Shown here one piece after another: positions 1 to 9,818 of a stretch of 40,133 bases of DNA. The stretch is from Gnetum montanum (lineage: Eukaryota > Streptophyta > Gnetopsida > Gnetales > Gnetaceae), in the NCBI GenBank assembly GCA_015680685.1, contig MNCI01022611.1, positions 313,112 to 353,244 on the forward strand, given 5' to 3'. The notes beneath the pieces are model-generated. The model did not search any database. It was given only the letters and a program-made list of their open reading frames with translations, and was not told the DNA's origin. Position numbers and translations under genes: made by a program. Position 1 is the stretch's first letter. Each line of letters begins with the position of its first letter.

Positions 1-2
1 AT

Positions 3-2484
3 GCACGGAGCCCTTCCATCACTGTAACCCAACAAGGGGTTCCTGCACAAAACATGATCGGGCAATGGGCAGCGATGGATGCTCAACCACATCAACCCCC
101 TCACTACAACATACCACCTCACACGATTCCACCAGCCAACATTCCCCAAGTACAGCCGCAACCATAGCAACAACAACCTCTCGCTTACAATGTGCCATCC
201 CTAGTGCCACCCGCTATGAATGTGCCACAAGCACAACTGCCAACTGCATAGCTTTCAGCCTTCCAACCTACTATCCAACAATCCAATCTGTACAATATAC
301 CACATCCCCAAGCTGGCATGTCACCTAGTGCCCAAGACTGGGTAGATGCTAAAAAACTAATGCAAGAACTAACTGACAAGGTCAAACGTCTCAAAATGGC
401 TGCCGACAGAGAGTTGAAGGTAGTGGACTTTTACCACGATGATCCCATCAGCCCTTCCGTCCCGCCCCTAACCTTGCCCAAAGGTATATCATTGCCTACA
501 CTAACTAAATATAACGGGGAAACAGACCCCAATGCTCACCTTATAACATTTAGATTAGAATGCACATTACTCCAGGCATGGCCCCATGCCATTTTGCGAG
601 TGTTCCCTATGTCCCTCGCAGAGAGAGCACTCGATTGGTACTGGGCCTTGCCGAGAAATTCCATATTTTCCCTGGAAGAGCTGTTACATCAATTTGTGAC
701 CAGGTTCAAGTATAACTTGAAACCTAAAGCGACACTTGACAGCCTTATACAAGTTAAATAAGGACCTCTGGAACCTATACAAAAATTTATCCAAAGGTGG
801 AGTGCCGCTCTCAATGAGCTACACGAGCCAATCCCACAGACATATCTACTTACCATTCTAAAGGGGGTTGTTAACGATTTTTTCAAATCTAAGTTATATT
901 ACCTCAATGCATGTAACCTTAACCAAGCTTTTGTACAAATTAAAAATATAGAAGAGGCGGCTCAGAATAGCCACGATCCTACCTATCTAGCCTTTAAAAA
1001 TCAACATAGTAAAAAGGATAAAGAAAAGGCTAAAGCAACTATAGCGGCAATAGCGGAAACGCAATAAGCAAACGTGGCACAGCAAAACAAACCGCCGGTG
1101 GCCCCTACTAATTATACTAAACCTGCTTTCACAACCGCCCCAGAATCATCATTATCGTAGAACCTAACACCAAATCGTACGAGAAACTTTGAGAGGAAAG
1201 AACCCTCCCAATACATGCCATTACCTATGAAGCCATCCTAGCTATTCGACCAACTCCTGAAGGCTGGGTTAATGAAACACAAACAGTTATCCCCCATGGC
1301 CATCCAGAGACATGATCGATTCTGTCAACTCGTTCAGAACCCAAGCCTAGCAACACCAGATAAGCCTCTAGTACCCAAAGGTTTTAGAATGGATCGCTTC
1401 TGCGACTATCACCAATGTAATGGGCACGACACAGATTACTGTTTCACCCTGAAGCAGGACATACAACGAATGATCGACAGAGGCCAAATCACCTTTGATG
1501 AGGCCAACCCGGTCCAATCGTAGAACCAGGCTATGGGGATGTATAAAGATCCTCTGAATACCAAAGAGGCACCGTACGTTATTAACACAATCTGCCTAGA
1601 TAATGAACTTGAAACGCCGAGCGTTAACACTGTCTACTCTGACTATGAACAACAAACACCTAACAAGCCATTTGTAATCTGTATTCCTCCTACTGCATCA
1701 ACACCCATGCCTCAACCATCACGTGCCCCGCAACAGTCTTATGTTGTCTGCGTGCCCCCCGTCGTAGCAACGGCTAAACCCCGACACACGAAAAACCATA
1801 CGTGGTGCGTGTACCTCTCGCCGTCACTACCTCAAATCTGCCAACCCCTTCTACTCGGCCTGCCCCTTTCATAGTCCGAGTACCACCCGCAGTCGCAACA
1901 GCGAAGGTCCAACCTTCGCCTAAACCAACCCCATACGTCCTTAGGACACACGAAAGTCCTAATGATTACCAATCCTCCACCCCGCAAATGCAAATGAAAC
2001 AAAGCCCTTATGTCATCAAGGTGCCTAGCCCGTCTGGCGCTCAACCACATCCGACTGTCCAATCACAACCCCACCCGACTCCATACGTCATATGAATCCC
2101 AAGACAACCTGAGGCCTCAAAACCAACCGCGCTCCCACGCCACACGCAAGAACGCTTAGCGGATAAGCTTACGCGTGAACGCTTGGAGAAGGAGCGTCAA
2201 CGGTTAGCTGTAGGGCCACGTAAACCCACTCCACTTAACGCAGTACCCATGATGCCACCTAACAGTCAACTAACATAGGACATGAAGGTGAACCATCCAG
2301 AAAATAGGATACGTCTAAATCAACAATCCCGGGTCAAAACGAGAAACAAATGATGCACAAAATAAAACTGTTGGACCCAATGGACCAAGTCACCGTCGAT
2401 AAAAACACGCCCAATAGTAGAGACTTAGCAACAACCTTAACACAAGTCACGCAAGCACTCAAATAGAAGAATACTTTATTAAGC
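3..2484 (+). pseudogene. gag: Element A gag (capsid/nucleocapsid), broken by nonsense codons
   Basis: Structural polyprotein of a Tat/Ogre-type Ty3/gypsy retrotransposon, which would form the cytoplasmic particle around the element RNA. One frame runs from base 3 to about 1780. It starts with a Q/P-rich stretch, then the Gag core (318-1060) with motifs such as FYHDDPIS, LTKYNGETDPNAHL and RALDWYWALP. The nucleocapsid knuckle C-x2-H-x4-H-x4-C lies at about 1402-1440. A proline-rich linker (1565-2100) with repeated PYVxxVP motifs leads to the protease. In-frame stops at 165, 249, 759, 1065, 1158, 1239, 1521, 2093, 2276 and 2464 mostly sit where Q (CAA/CAG) or R (CGA) is expected. The frame shifts near 1780 and near 2335. 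Upstream LTR and start codon lie outside the window. Identity is secure; the copy cannot make full-length protein. Confidence 0.85.
1565..2100 (+). repeat. Degenerate peptide repeat in the gag-protease linker
   Basis: Seven or eight copies of a short motif of the form P-[YF]-[VI]-[VI]-x-[VI]-P occur at intervals of about 20 to 32 residues, mostly 22 to 25. The aromatic codons fall near 1575, 1671, 1740, 1799, 1868, 1934, 2009 and 2084. Spacers are rich in P, T, Q and A. Element C keeps at least two recognisable copies (PFVI followed by VP, and PFVIRM) at the equivalent place, so the repeat predates this copy. Confidence 0.6.
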
Positions 2485-3449
2485 TTGTATGACTTAGTTT
2501 TAACATTGCAAGCACATCGTGAAGCTTTGGTGTGCATGTTAACATCGATCCCAGTAAGCGAGGACTTGCTCCCAAATGAACCATCCATTCATGTAGTAAT
2601 GTACTCGCCCCAAGGGACAACTTCCAAACCACTAAGTTTCCACAACGATAACATCAAGGTGGATAAGAAAATAGGGGAGATAACAACGACCCCTATGTTC
2701 ATAACAATATGTGTAAACCAATTCAAAATACATAGGGTCCACGTGGATGATGGAGCTGCCACAAACGTAGTACCATATCCCATCAGACCAACTGCAACAA
2801 CATGCCTGAAATCATCAGACCAACTGCAACAACATGCCTAAAATCATTCAGCGGGTCGCGCGTGATAGTTAAGGGTACAATCAACTTAGACTTCATAGCA
2901 GGGGATCAATTCCCCACATCCGCCGACTTCGTAGTAATCGATGAAATGCCAGGATTCAACCTAATACCAGGAAGGCCCTGGTTAGCCCAACTGAAAGCAG
3001 TCTCATCCCCTATCCACCAAGAGATCCATTTGCCTTACGAAGGTGGTGAAATCATCATTCATGGGGAGGCTACTACACCCATCATTTCATCGTACATGGA
3101 CACGGACCAAGGCTCAGAGGTTAAGCTCAAAGAGCCTAGACAAAATGACATAAATGAACAGCAACCGGCAAACAATAATCCTTTAAACTCAGAAGAAGAT
3201 CCACCCAAAATAGAAATACCTGCGCTAGACATTGTACATACACCTTCTCACTTAGAAACAACTAACACATAACTCACAACAAATACCGAAACGTCTGAAA
3301 ACACCGATACGGGGACTATTCCATCAGATGTCCCTTGGGCTAAATTACCATTCAATGTAATTAGTGAAGGGGATGCTGAATACAGAATCATACCCGCTGA
3401 CACATCGCCTAACGTAAAAATAAGAAAAATCAAAAAACTACTAAAATAA
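2485..3449 (+). pseudogene. pro: Element A aspartic protease and end of the gag-protease frame
   Basis: Retropepsin-type protease that would cut the element polyproteins. The active-site motif VDDGAATN has its aspartates at 2746-2751. The downstream half carries the family signature GFNLIPGRPWLAQL, SSPIHQEIHLPYEGGEIIIHGE (about 2950-3065). A 32-bp tandem duplication (2781-2844) breaks the frame just after the active site. A further stop at 3270 stands at a probable glutamine codon. The frame then reads through an acidic tail ending KIRKIKKLLK and a TAA at 3447-3449. Element C ends its frame with a matching tail (LPFN, SEG, EY, KIRK, then stop), so this is the natural end of the gag-protease frame and not a truncation. 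RT does not follow directly: 7.2 kb intervene. Confidence 0.85.
2781..2844 (+). repeat. 32-bp tandem duplication inside the protease
   Basis: The unit at 2781-2812 is repeated at 2813-2844 with one mismatch. Thirty-two is not a multiple of three, so it shifts the protease frame. Elements B and C lack it, so it is a private lesion of this copy. Confidence 0.9.
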
Positions 3450-3462
3450 TAACAACACAACC

Positions 3463-3635
3463 TGTCCTGAATGACGTTAAACTATCATGTCCACAATGAC
3501 ATAAAACTAGCCACGATCAGAAATGGTCGATCAACCGAGAAATCCACCCATGTCATTCGGAATGTTCCTTGTTTACGACTAGGGCCCGAAACGGCCTTAA
3601 ACTACACATGTGGCCAAAAATGGCCTTAAACTAGA
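3463..3635 (+). repeat. Hairpin array 1 (stem-loop followed by TAAACT), after gag-protease
   Basis: About five or six units begin just after the gag-protease stop codon. Each has a short inverted repeat, a two-base gap and the word TAAACT. Clear units are GTC-6-GAC then GTTAAACTATC (3464 on), GTC-6-GAC then ATAAAACTAGC (3489 on), GGCC-6-GGCC then TTAAACTAC (3583 on) and GGCCA-4-TGGCC then TTAAACTAG (3612 on). Middle units are degraded. Stem sequence changes between units while pairing is kept. The same array type follows the gag-protease frame in element C. Confidence 0.65.
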
Positions 3636-3944
3636 TCACACACTTATACTTTCTTTTCCTCTTTCGTTTATCGTTATACTTCGAGTTATGATTACATCCG
3701 TGCATTACTCTCAAGAAAACAAAAAAGAAAAAAACAAAAAAAAAACAAGCAACCAAAACATTTTACATTGCCGTGTCATGTTTACAATTAAACTCAAAAT
3801 CAACAAAAAAAAATGTTTTTCATACATGAAATAATATACAAGTACAAGAGTTAACTAGTTTCATTCATCTCAATTTACAATTCCTGTATAAATTTGAGTT
3901 AGAGTAGTTTCACAACAACACAAAATGATAAAAACTAAAATAAA
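3636..3944. other. AT-rich spacer, 3' flank of the antisense gene
   Basis: AT-rich sequence with an A-rich tract on + (about 3716-3750). It lies downstream of the antisense gene's stop codon at 3945 and so would hold its 3' UTR and polyadenylation site. I see no convincing AATAAA on the minus strand. Confidence 0.4.
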
Positions 3945-4046
3945 CTAAACATCTGGGGTGGGAGGGTCGTCCCCTTTAGACCCGCTGGCATCATGGGCCC
4001 CTGCTTCACTGGGACCAACTTCTTGGACATCGTCACCGCCTTCATC
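3945..4046 (-). CDS. Antisense gene exon 8 (stop codon exon)
   Basis: Acceptor TTTTGTACTTTCAG|GATG at 4047, 33 codons and a TAG at 3945-3947. Acidic tail DEGGDDVQEVG ending DDPPTPDV. Element C ends its gene with a similar acidic D/P-rich tail and stop at 33316, so the C-terminus is conserved in character. Confidence 0.75.
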   Translation of the reverse strand, partial: DEGGDDVQEVGPSEAGAHDASGSKGDDPPTPDV

Positions 4047-4144
4047 CTGAAAGTACAAAAGGAGACAATCAATGTAAGAATAAGAGAACGCCAAAATTTC
4101 AAACATTATTTTGCAAATCAATTTCATAATGACAAAATGCTTAC

Positions 4145-4929
4145 CATAGGAGATCCCCCTAAGCCAAATTCCAGCCGACGAAGGATTTCCTCTTCTGAGA
4201 CACTTGTCCAATCGGTCCCATCAAGGCCTAGGTCGACATCTGCCAAGGCCTTCCCCTTCTCAACAGCTGACCAGGTAGGACGCTTCAGAGGGAATTCACC
4301 CACAAACACTTCCCCACAAGTGGTTGTAATCACCCTTGTAGGTGACTCCATCTCAACAGTTGTGTTTTGGGCAAAAGTGTCAAAAGCAGAGTGCAAACCC
4401 AAACCCTCCACAAACATTTCTAGTTGGCGCTTTTCAATGGACACTTCCTTTAATGACTTCTTATAATGATTTTTGTGGTTCTTTTCATCCTGACCCCTTT
4501 TGCATACCTTTGAAATGAAAGCTTTCCAATCTTGACACTTGAGGTTCAGTAGATTTATTTGGGCCTTACGCTCTGCCAGTCTCCGTGTCAGTGACATGTG
4601 ACGATTGAGAAGATTCCAATACCTAGTATAGGTGACCTCGGAAGTCCACCAAGAGCGATCACCGCTTAGTTTGGTAGAGGCGAACTCATACCGAGCCTTA
4701 AGATCGTCATGCTCAACTGACAACTCGGAGACTTCCTTTTCCTTTGCTTGAATCTGCAGCCACAACTGTTCGACGGAACACCTACAGGCCCACAGTGACT
4801 TGGCGTTATGTACAAGACCTTCCGCCACCTCCTCATAAATAGGCCTTGGTACCTGCTCAACTTCTGGGGATAATGTGGGCAAACTCTCTATGCTGATTGT
4901 CTCAGAAGGATCCCACCTCAGTTTGGCAC
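4145..4929 (-). CDS. Antisense gene exon 7, coiled-coil-like
   Basis: 261 codons without a stop. Acceptor TTGGTGTGCATAG|GTGCC at 4930 and donor CCTATG|GTAAGC at 4145. The middle is rich in E, K, L and R with heptad-like spacing (EKEVSELSVEHDDLKARYEF, LTRRLAERKAQINLLNLK), suggesting a coiled coil and possible self-association. Further on, EKNHKNHYKKSLKEVSIEKR and FVEGLGLHSAFDTFAQ align with a degraded equivalent in element C (about 34316-33525). There the ILHHLE block matches EILRRLE near the exon end. Confidence 0.8.
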
Positions 4930-5014
4930 CTATGCACACCAAAAGAACAGACGTTAAAACAACAAAAATAGGGTGTGAAACTCTAAAACTGCAAATGACT
5001 CGAAATATTTAGAC

Positions 5015-5209
5015 CTATTTCAGGGTGGGCCTCCTGAATTCGTTCAACAACTTCTTCAGCGATTCCAGCCACAAAATCCATCTTACTTGGCAATTCTGTC
5101 CAAGTAAATGGCCCACGAGTGCGGGACAGACTAACCTCCACGGTCCTTTCAGGGGGAACTATTTTCATAGGTATGTCCAACCGCATCGTCCTGGTTTCGC
5201 TGCCTTCGT
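5015..5209 (-). CDS. Antisense gene exon 6
   Basis: Acceptor CATTTCTTCCAG|ACGAAGG at 5210, donor GAAATAG|GTCTAAA at 5015, no stop. Encodes PPERTVEVSLSRTRGPFTW, then KMDFVAGIAEEVVERIQ. Element C preserves this exon at 34563-34426, with KIEFIHGVAKDIID and donor GAGATTG|GTAAGAG, which confirms both the exon and its 3' boundary. Confidence 0.8.
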
Positions 5210-5296
5210 CTGGAAGAAATGAAAACGCAAAAATAAAATACCATGGAAATGACAACTAACGAGGCAATATAAAATAAAATAAAAAAGAAAACATAC

Positions 5297-5542
5297 CGTG
5301 CTCCTTGTCACCTTCTGGGGGATCGCCTAAGTCCAGCTTTCCCTTATGAAAGCTGCTGAACATTTGATCGACACCACCCTGGTCATCCAATAACTCAGTT
5401 TCCATGGTGTCTTCCTTCAACTCTTCTGTTCCTCCTCCCTGATCTTTCTCCACATTTTCCTCCTCAGTATTTCACTCCGTGTTAGTCTCTTCCTCTTCAG
5501 TAATAGTCTCTAATGCCTGCTTCCTCACTTCTCGAGTCAAGT
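5297..5542 (-). pseudogene. Antisense gene exon 5, acidic linker
   Basis: Acceptor CTGATACCTTCAG|ACTTG at 5543, donor GAGCACG|GTATGT at 5297. It encodes a strongly acidic, E-rich segment followed by VDQMFSSFHKGKLDLGDPP. A TGA at 5472-5474 interrupts it. Element C has a matching E-rich exon at 34911-34645, ending in a similar block and donor (TCTAG|GTATGTG). Confidence 0.75.
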
Positions 5543-5632
5543 CTGAAGGTATCAGTGGCATGTAAGCAATCAAAGTAAAAATTATGAACAAAACAAAAAC
5601 AATAAAGCAATAAGTGTACTGAGTCTACTTAC

Positions 5633-6679
5633 CTTGGACAGGCATCTTGAATCGTATGCGCTTCACTCGTGGCTTGTTGACATTCGAGGCTTCCTTGGTT
5701 GAGTATTCGTGCTTTATCAGCTTCGATCTGGCCTGGCCAACGGTCTCTTTGATGACCCGTTTTGCTCTTTTCGCAGTATAGGGTACGTCGTCTGGCTCCA
5801 ATCCCAAACTATCACGTGTATGGATTGAGGTGCCAGATGACCCCCCTATTGTGATAGACATGGATTCATCAATTCTCTCGGGTGCATCCTGGGACTTGGC
5901 TGTTTCAAATAAGTGGTTGATCCACGGGCGAGATAGTTGACCCCAATCCCATAGAACATACTTATTATCTGCGCGAACTACCAGAAACTTAGCTAAGTGA
6001 TGAAGGTAACCAGCAAAGAAGGCAAAGGTGAAGTGAGACTGCGCCTCGACATTCAAGCGCAATCGCATTATCTCCTGATGCAGGCCCGACAACAAAAATT
6101 GGGCCCAATTGTAATGCGTTCCGGTTTCCAGGACAGTTTGCATGATACGTATAGCTTTGACCCCAAGACTCCGCACCTGGGAAAGGGATTTGGGGAATAC
6201 CCGTGCCCTAAACAGGGGATATAATTCATTCACCTCCTCAACCTTTGATTTCCCCTGCATTGGGAATCCCTTGGCACCCTTGGCCACACCCAACCAGTCC
6301 TCCAATTCATGAACCATTTGGAGCTCCTTATGAGCCTTGTCTAAAACTACACTTATACCATTTGCCGGTACCCCAAATAAGTTCGAAAAGAATTCAGGCA
6401 ACAGATGGAAAACTACCTTAACACCCTTAATCCGGGTGCTGTAGTAGGAGACAGACTCATTGAAGGAATCCACGATCCCGATTATTTTCGCTATTGACAC
6501 ATCAGGGCTCGGGGTCGTGAAAAGCTCCATGAGGCCGGCATTGTTTAAACAACGAACGATGGATGGTAGGGCATGGGTACGTAACCACTTTTGGGCCTTA
6601 CTGACCTCCCCGAACTTCATTGACAGAGTAGTCTCAGTTTGTCCCGTTGTAACAGGGTCCCTGCCAGGAGGTACATCAA
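5633..6679 (-). CDS. Antisense gene exon 4, conserved middle domain
   Basis: The longest exon: 348 codons, uninterrupted. Acceptor GTATTTGTAG at 6680 and a consensus donor CCAAG|GTAAGTAG at 5633. Conserved blocks, shared with element B at 18252-19260, are LxNxGLxxLFxxPSPxxSxAK, F-x2-LFGxP, then FFAGYLHHLAKFLVV and WGQLSRPWINHL near the C-terminal third. The last 60 residues are basic (AKRAKRVIKE, RVKRIRFKM) and could be a nuclear localisation or nucleic-acid contact region. No catalytic motif is recognised. Element C keeps only the last third (WDPNQLSRP and onward). Confidence 0.8.
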
Positions 6680-7058
6680 CTACAAATACAATTCGAAATC
6701 ATCATATTAGTATAATTCTCAACGGTTGAACAAACACGTTAGCACATCTAGGAAATGTTGTCATTTATCGTCAGTTGTGGACTTGGATGTGCTTCCTAAG
6801 CCAGAGTCATGAGGGAAGACTGGTCCCTTGTCCAACCAATCTTCATGCAACCATCCACGAGCTTAGCACATTGCAAATGCTCTAGAGAATTGCTTATGAA
6901 AATGAACGATAGCACCCTTCGTTTGAGCTAATACAGCTCCACGAAGGGTGGGACCTACCATAAATGCCTCTAGAGCGATGCGAGCTAGAGCAAGCTCATC
7001 ATCCTCAACGCATGTTCCGTCTGGGTTAACTTTAGGCCTACAAACGAACGGATGTCAA
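5976..7058. repeat. Segment duplicated at 7423-8505 (first copy)
   Basis: Apparently identical to 7423-8505 at a constant offset of 1447 bases. The second copy starts directly after the N at 7422. Beyond 7058/8505 the two sequences remain homologous but diverge by about one base in ten. Pattern of a contig join, not of a biological tandem duplication. Confidence 0.9.
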
Positions 7059-7113
7059 AAATAGAAGCAAATGCCAAACGGCGAAAAGAAACAACAAACT
7101 TAAATAGTCCTAC

Positions 7114-7421
7114 CTATCCACCTGGTACATGGTGCCTAGAGGGTCCTAGAATAGCGTGTGCACGTGTGCAGCTAAAAATAAAGTGTTGTTGAGATAGTCC
7201 TGCCCTTGCAGCAGTTGGGCCCACACACGCACCAACGGACGTGTAGACTTGGGCCCGTTGGAAGAACCGTTCTCATTTACAAGCGACCCCTCGTCGATGT
7301 CTTTCATGAACACCACGACACCCTTCGCAGCTCCCGGTAGCATGGCCTCAAGCATGCTCCATGTCACTAGTTAACTTAGGTGCGACCAGATAACCACTTT
7401 GAACCTATCCAGCATGAAGGC
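7114..7421 (-). pseudogene. Second, diverged copy of exon 2 at a contig end
   Basis: Aligns to exon 2 (8560-8868) at visibly lower identity, unlike the identical segment next to it. It carries a stop upstream of the LEAMLPGA block and a TAG where the other copy has CAG (HTLF-stop in place of HTLFQN). The donor GGATAG|GTAGGA at 7114/7113 is kept. Either an allele, or another element copy joined in by the assembler. Confidence 0.65.
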
Positions 7422-7422
7422 N

Positions 7423-8126
7423 AACTACCAGAAACTTAGCTAAGTGATGAAGGTAACCAGCAAAGAAGGCAAAGGTGAAGTGAGACTGCGCCTCGACATT
7501 CAAGCGCAATCGCATTATCTCCTGATGCAGGCCCGACAACAAAAATTGGGCCCAATTGTAATGCGTTCCGGTTTCCAGGACAGTTTGCATGATACGTATA
7601 GCTTTGACCCCAAGACTCCGCACCTGGGAAAGGGATTTGGGGAATACCCGTGCCCTAAACAGGGGATATAATTCATTCACCTCCTCAACCTTTGATTTCC
7701 CCTGCATTGGGAATCCCTTGGCACCCTTGGCCACACCCAACCAGTCCTCCAATTCATGAACCATTTGGAGCTCCTTATGAGCCTTGTCTAAAACTACACT
7801 TATACCATTTGCCGGTACCCCAAATAAGTTCGAAAAGAATTCAGGCAACAGATGGAAAACTACCTTAACACCCTTAATCCGGGTGCTGTAGTAGGAGACA
7901 GACTCATTGAAGGAATCCACGATCCCGATTATTTTCGCTATTGACACATCAGGGCTCGGGGTCGTGAAAAGCTCCATGAGGCCGGCATTGTTTAAACAAC
8001 GAACGATGGATGGTAGGGCATGGGTACGTAACCACTTTTGGGCCTTACTGACCTCCCCGAACTTCATTGACAGAGTAGTCTCAGTTTGTCCCGTTGTAAC
8101 AGGGTCCCTGCCAGGAGGTACATCAA
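7423..8126 (-). pseudogene. Duplicate 5' part of exon 4, cut at the N
   Basis: Identical to the first two thirds of exon 4 (copy at 5976-6679, offset 1447). It stops at the ambiguous base 7422. It is almost certainly the same locus represented twice by adjoining contigs, so it should not be counted as a second exon. Confidence 0.85.
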
Positions 8127-8215
8127 CTACAAATACAATTCGAAATCATCATATTAGTATAATTCTCAACGGTTGAACAAACACGTTAGCACATCTAGGA
8201 AATGTTGTCATTTAT

Positions 8216-8484
8216 CGTCAGTTGTGGACTTGGATGTGCTTCCTAAGCCAGAGTCATGAGGGAAGACTGGTCCCTTGTCCAACCAATCTTCATGCAACCA
8301 TCCACGAGCTTAGCACATTGCAAATGCTCTAGAGAATTGCTTATGAAAATGAACGATAGCACCCTTCGTTTGAGCTAATACAGCTCCACGAAGGGTGGGA
8401 CCTACCATAAATGCCTCTAGAGCGATGCGAGCTAGAGCAAGCTCATCATCCTCAACGCATGTTCCGTCTGGGTTAACTTTAGGC
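8216..8484 (-). pseudogene. Antisense gene exon 3, with nonsense codon and mutated donor
   Basis: Acceptor CGTTTGTAG|GCCT at 8485, closing a 75-bp intron. The reading frame holds DDELALARIALEAF and GPTLRGAVLAQ, matched in element B (DQTLSIAHIAL) and element C (DQTLVIA). A TAA at 8310-8312 interrupts it. The required phase-1 donor reads G|ATAAATG where G|GTAAATG is expected, a single G to A change. The copy at 6769-7037 is identical, as expected if both are the same DNA assembled twice. Confidence 0.7.
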
Positions 8485-8559
8485 CTACAAACGAACGGAT
8501 GTCAAAATAGAAGCAAGTACCAAATGGCGAAAAGAAACAACAAACTTAAACGGTCCTAC

Positions 8560-8997
8560 CTATCCACCCGGTACACTGTGCCAGGGGGATTCTGGAACAA
8601 TGTGTGTGCATGCGCAGCTAAGAATAAAGTGTTGTTGAGGTAGTCCTGTCTTTGCGGTAATTGTGCCCACATGCGTGCTAACGGGCGTGTAGACCTAGGC
8701 CCGCGGGAAGAACTGTCCTCATTCACAAGTGGCCCCTCTTCGATGTCTTCTATGAAGACCACGACACCCTCCGCGGCTCCTGGCAGCATGGCCTCAAGCA
8801 CGCTCCGCGCCACCAGTTCACTTAGGTGCACTTCGAAATTGTCCAGCATGAAGGCTAGGAATTCACACACACCTTCTCTGAACCAGACCCCATTGTTGTC
8901 AATAGTTAGATCCGGGGTAGGCCCATCAGCCTTAATGGGGCCAAACCATGTTAGCACCCCAACGAGCTCAACAACGAGGAGAAAAGGCTTGGTGTCC
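8560..8997 (-). CDS. Antisense gene exon 2
   Basis: Acceptor TTGGTTGCTTGCAG|GGAC at 8998 and donor GGATAG|GTAGGA at 8560/8559, no internal stop. Landmarks are VVELVGVLTWFGPIKA, the WF pair followed by FLAFMLDNFEV, and a C-terminal block with W, Q-D-Y-x-NNTL and HTLFQN. The same landmarks occur in element B (19763-20215) and element C (35586-36030), with conserved spacing. A second, diverged copy of the 3' part lies at 7114-7421 and has two nonsense codons. Confidence 0.8.
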
Positions 8998-9818
8998 CTG
9001 CAAGCAACCAAAATACCACCGTAAAATCAGCCATGCATCAAAACGACACGAAAAACCAAAGTTCACATCGTAGACCGACACTTAGAAAAAATTGCTAACT
9101 GTTTACGCTCGGCGTATACGTTGCTTAACACAGTGTATATGCTGTCAAAAACTGTTTATGCTCGATGTATACGCTGCTTAACCCAACGTATACGCCGTCA
9201 AAAAACTGTTTACGCTCGACATATACGTTGGGTCAAAAACTATTTACGCTCGGCGTATATGCTACCTAACTCGGCGTATACACTGACAACGAACTGTTTA
9301 CGCTGTCGACCAGATCGTTTACACTCAGCGTATACGCGGCAGAAACCCTCAGCGTATACGCCATAGGAGCCTTCAGTGTGAATAGTCTACGCTAGACACT
9401 GACCAAACAGTTTACGCTGAATCCTGCGCAAATAAGTTTACGCTGAAAATAGTTTGCATGAAAACAGGTCTACACTGTACCACACTTGAAAAAAAAAATT
9501 AACTGATCACGCTCAGCGTATACGCTGTAGAAACCCTCAGCGTATACGCCAAAACAGCCTTTAGCGTTTACTTTGATAAAATCGTCTATGATTCATGCAA
9601 GAAAAAGTGTTTACGTTGTGCACTGATAAAACAGATTACGCTATGACGGTCTACATTATCGAGACTTTACGTTGTGAACTTACGCTCAGTGTATACGCCG
9701 AAACCCTCTACGCTAGCTCTCTATGCTCGACGTATACGCCGAAGCCCTCTACGAGACTTTCTACGCTACGAAACATGCACAAGAAAAAATAATTAATAGA
9801 GGCAGGATTAGAGCCTAC
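8998..9818 (-). repeat. Intron 1 of the antisense gene with GCGTATACGC palindrome array
   Basis: The intron carries many copies of the 10-base perfect palindrome GCGTATACGC, usually flanked as (T)CAGCGTATACGC(C). Exact copies lie at 9328, 9352, 9516 and 9540, with numerous one- or two-base variants from 9110 to 9745. Copies alternate with the word TTTACGCT. A second array of the same palindrome lies in the probable 3' LTR (15761-16143). Confidence 0.85.

Noticed and set aside
65-328. 87-codon plus-strand ORF (S/T-rich)
   Set aside because: Out of frame with gag; the Q/P-rich gag frame with two Q-to-stop changes explains this stretch better.
5997-6729. Plus-strand ORFs of 75 and 89 codons (repeated at 7444-8176)
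   Set aside because: Shadows of antisense exon 4, and their repetition comes from the false duplication.
9110-9790. CRISPR-like array
   Set aside because: Repeats are 10-14 base palindromes with irregular spacing and variants, in plant nuclear DNA with no cas genes.
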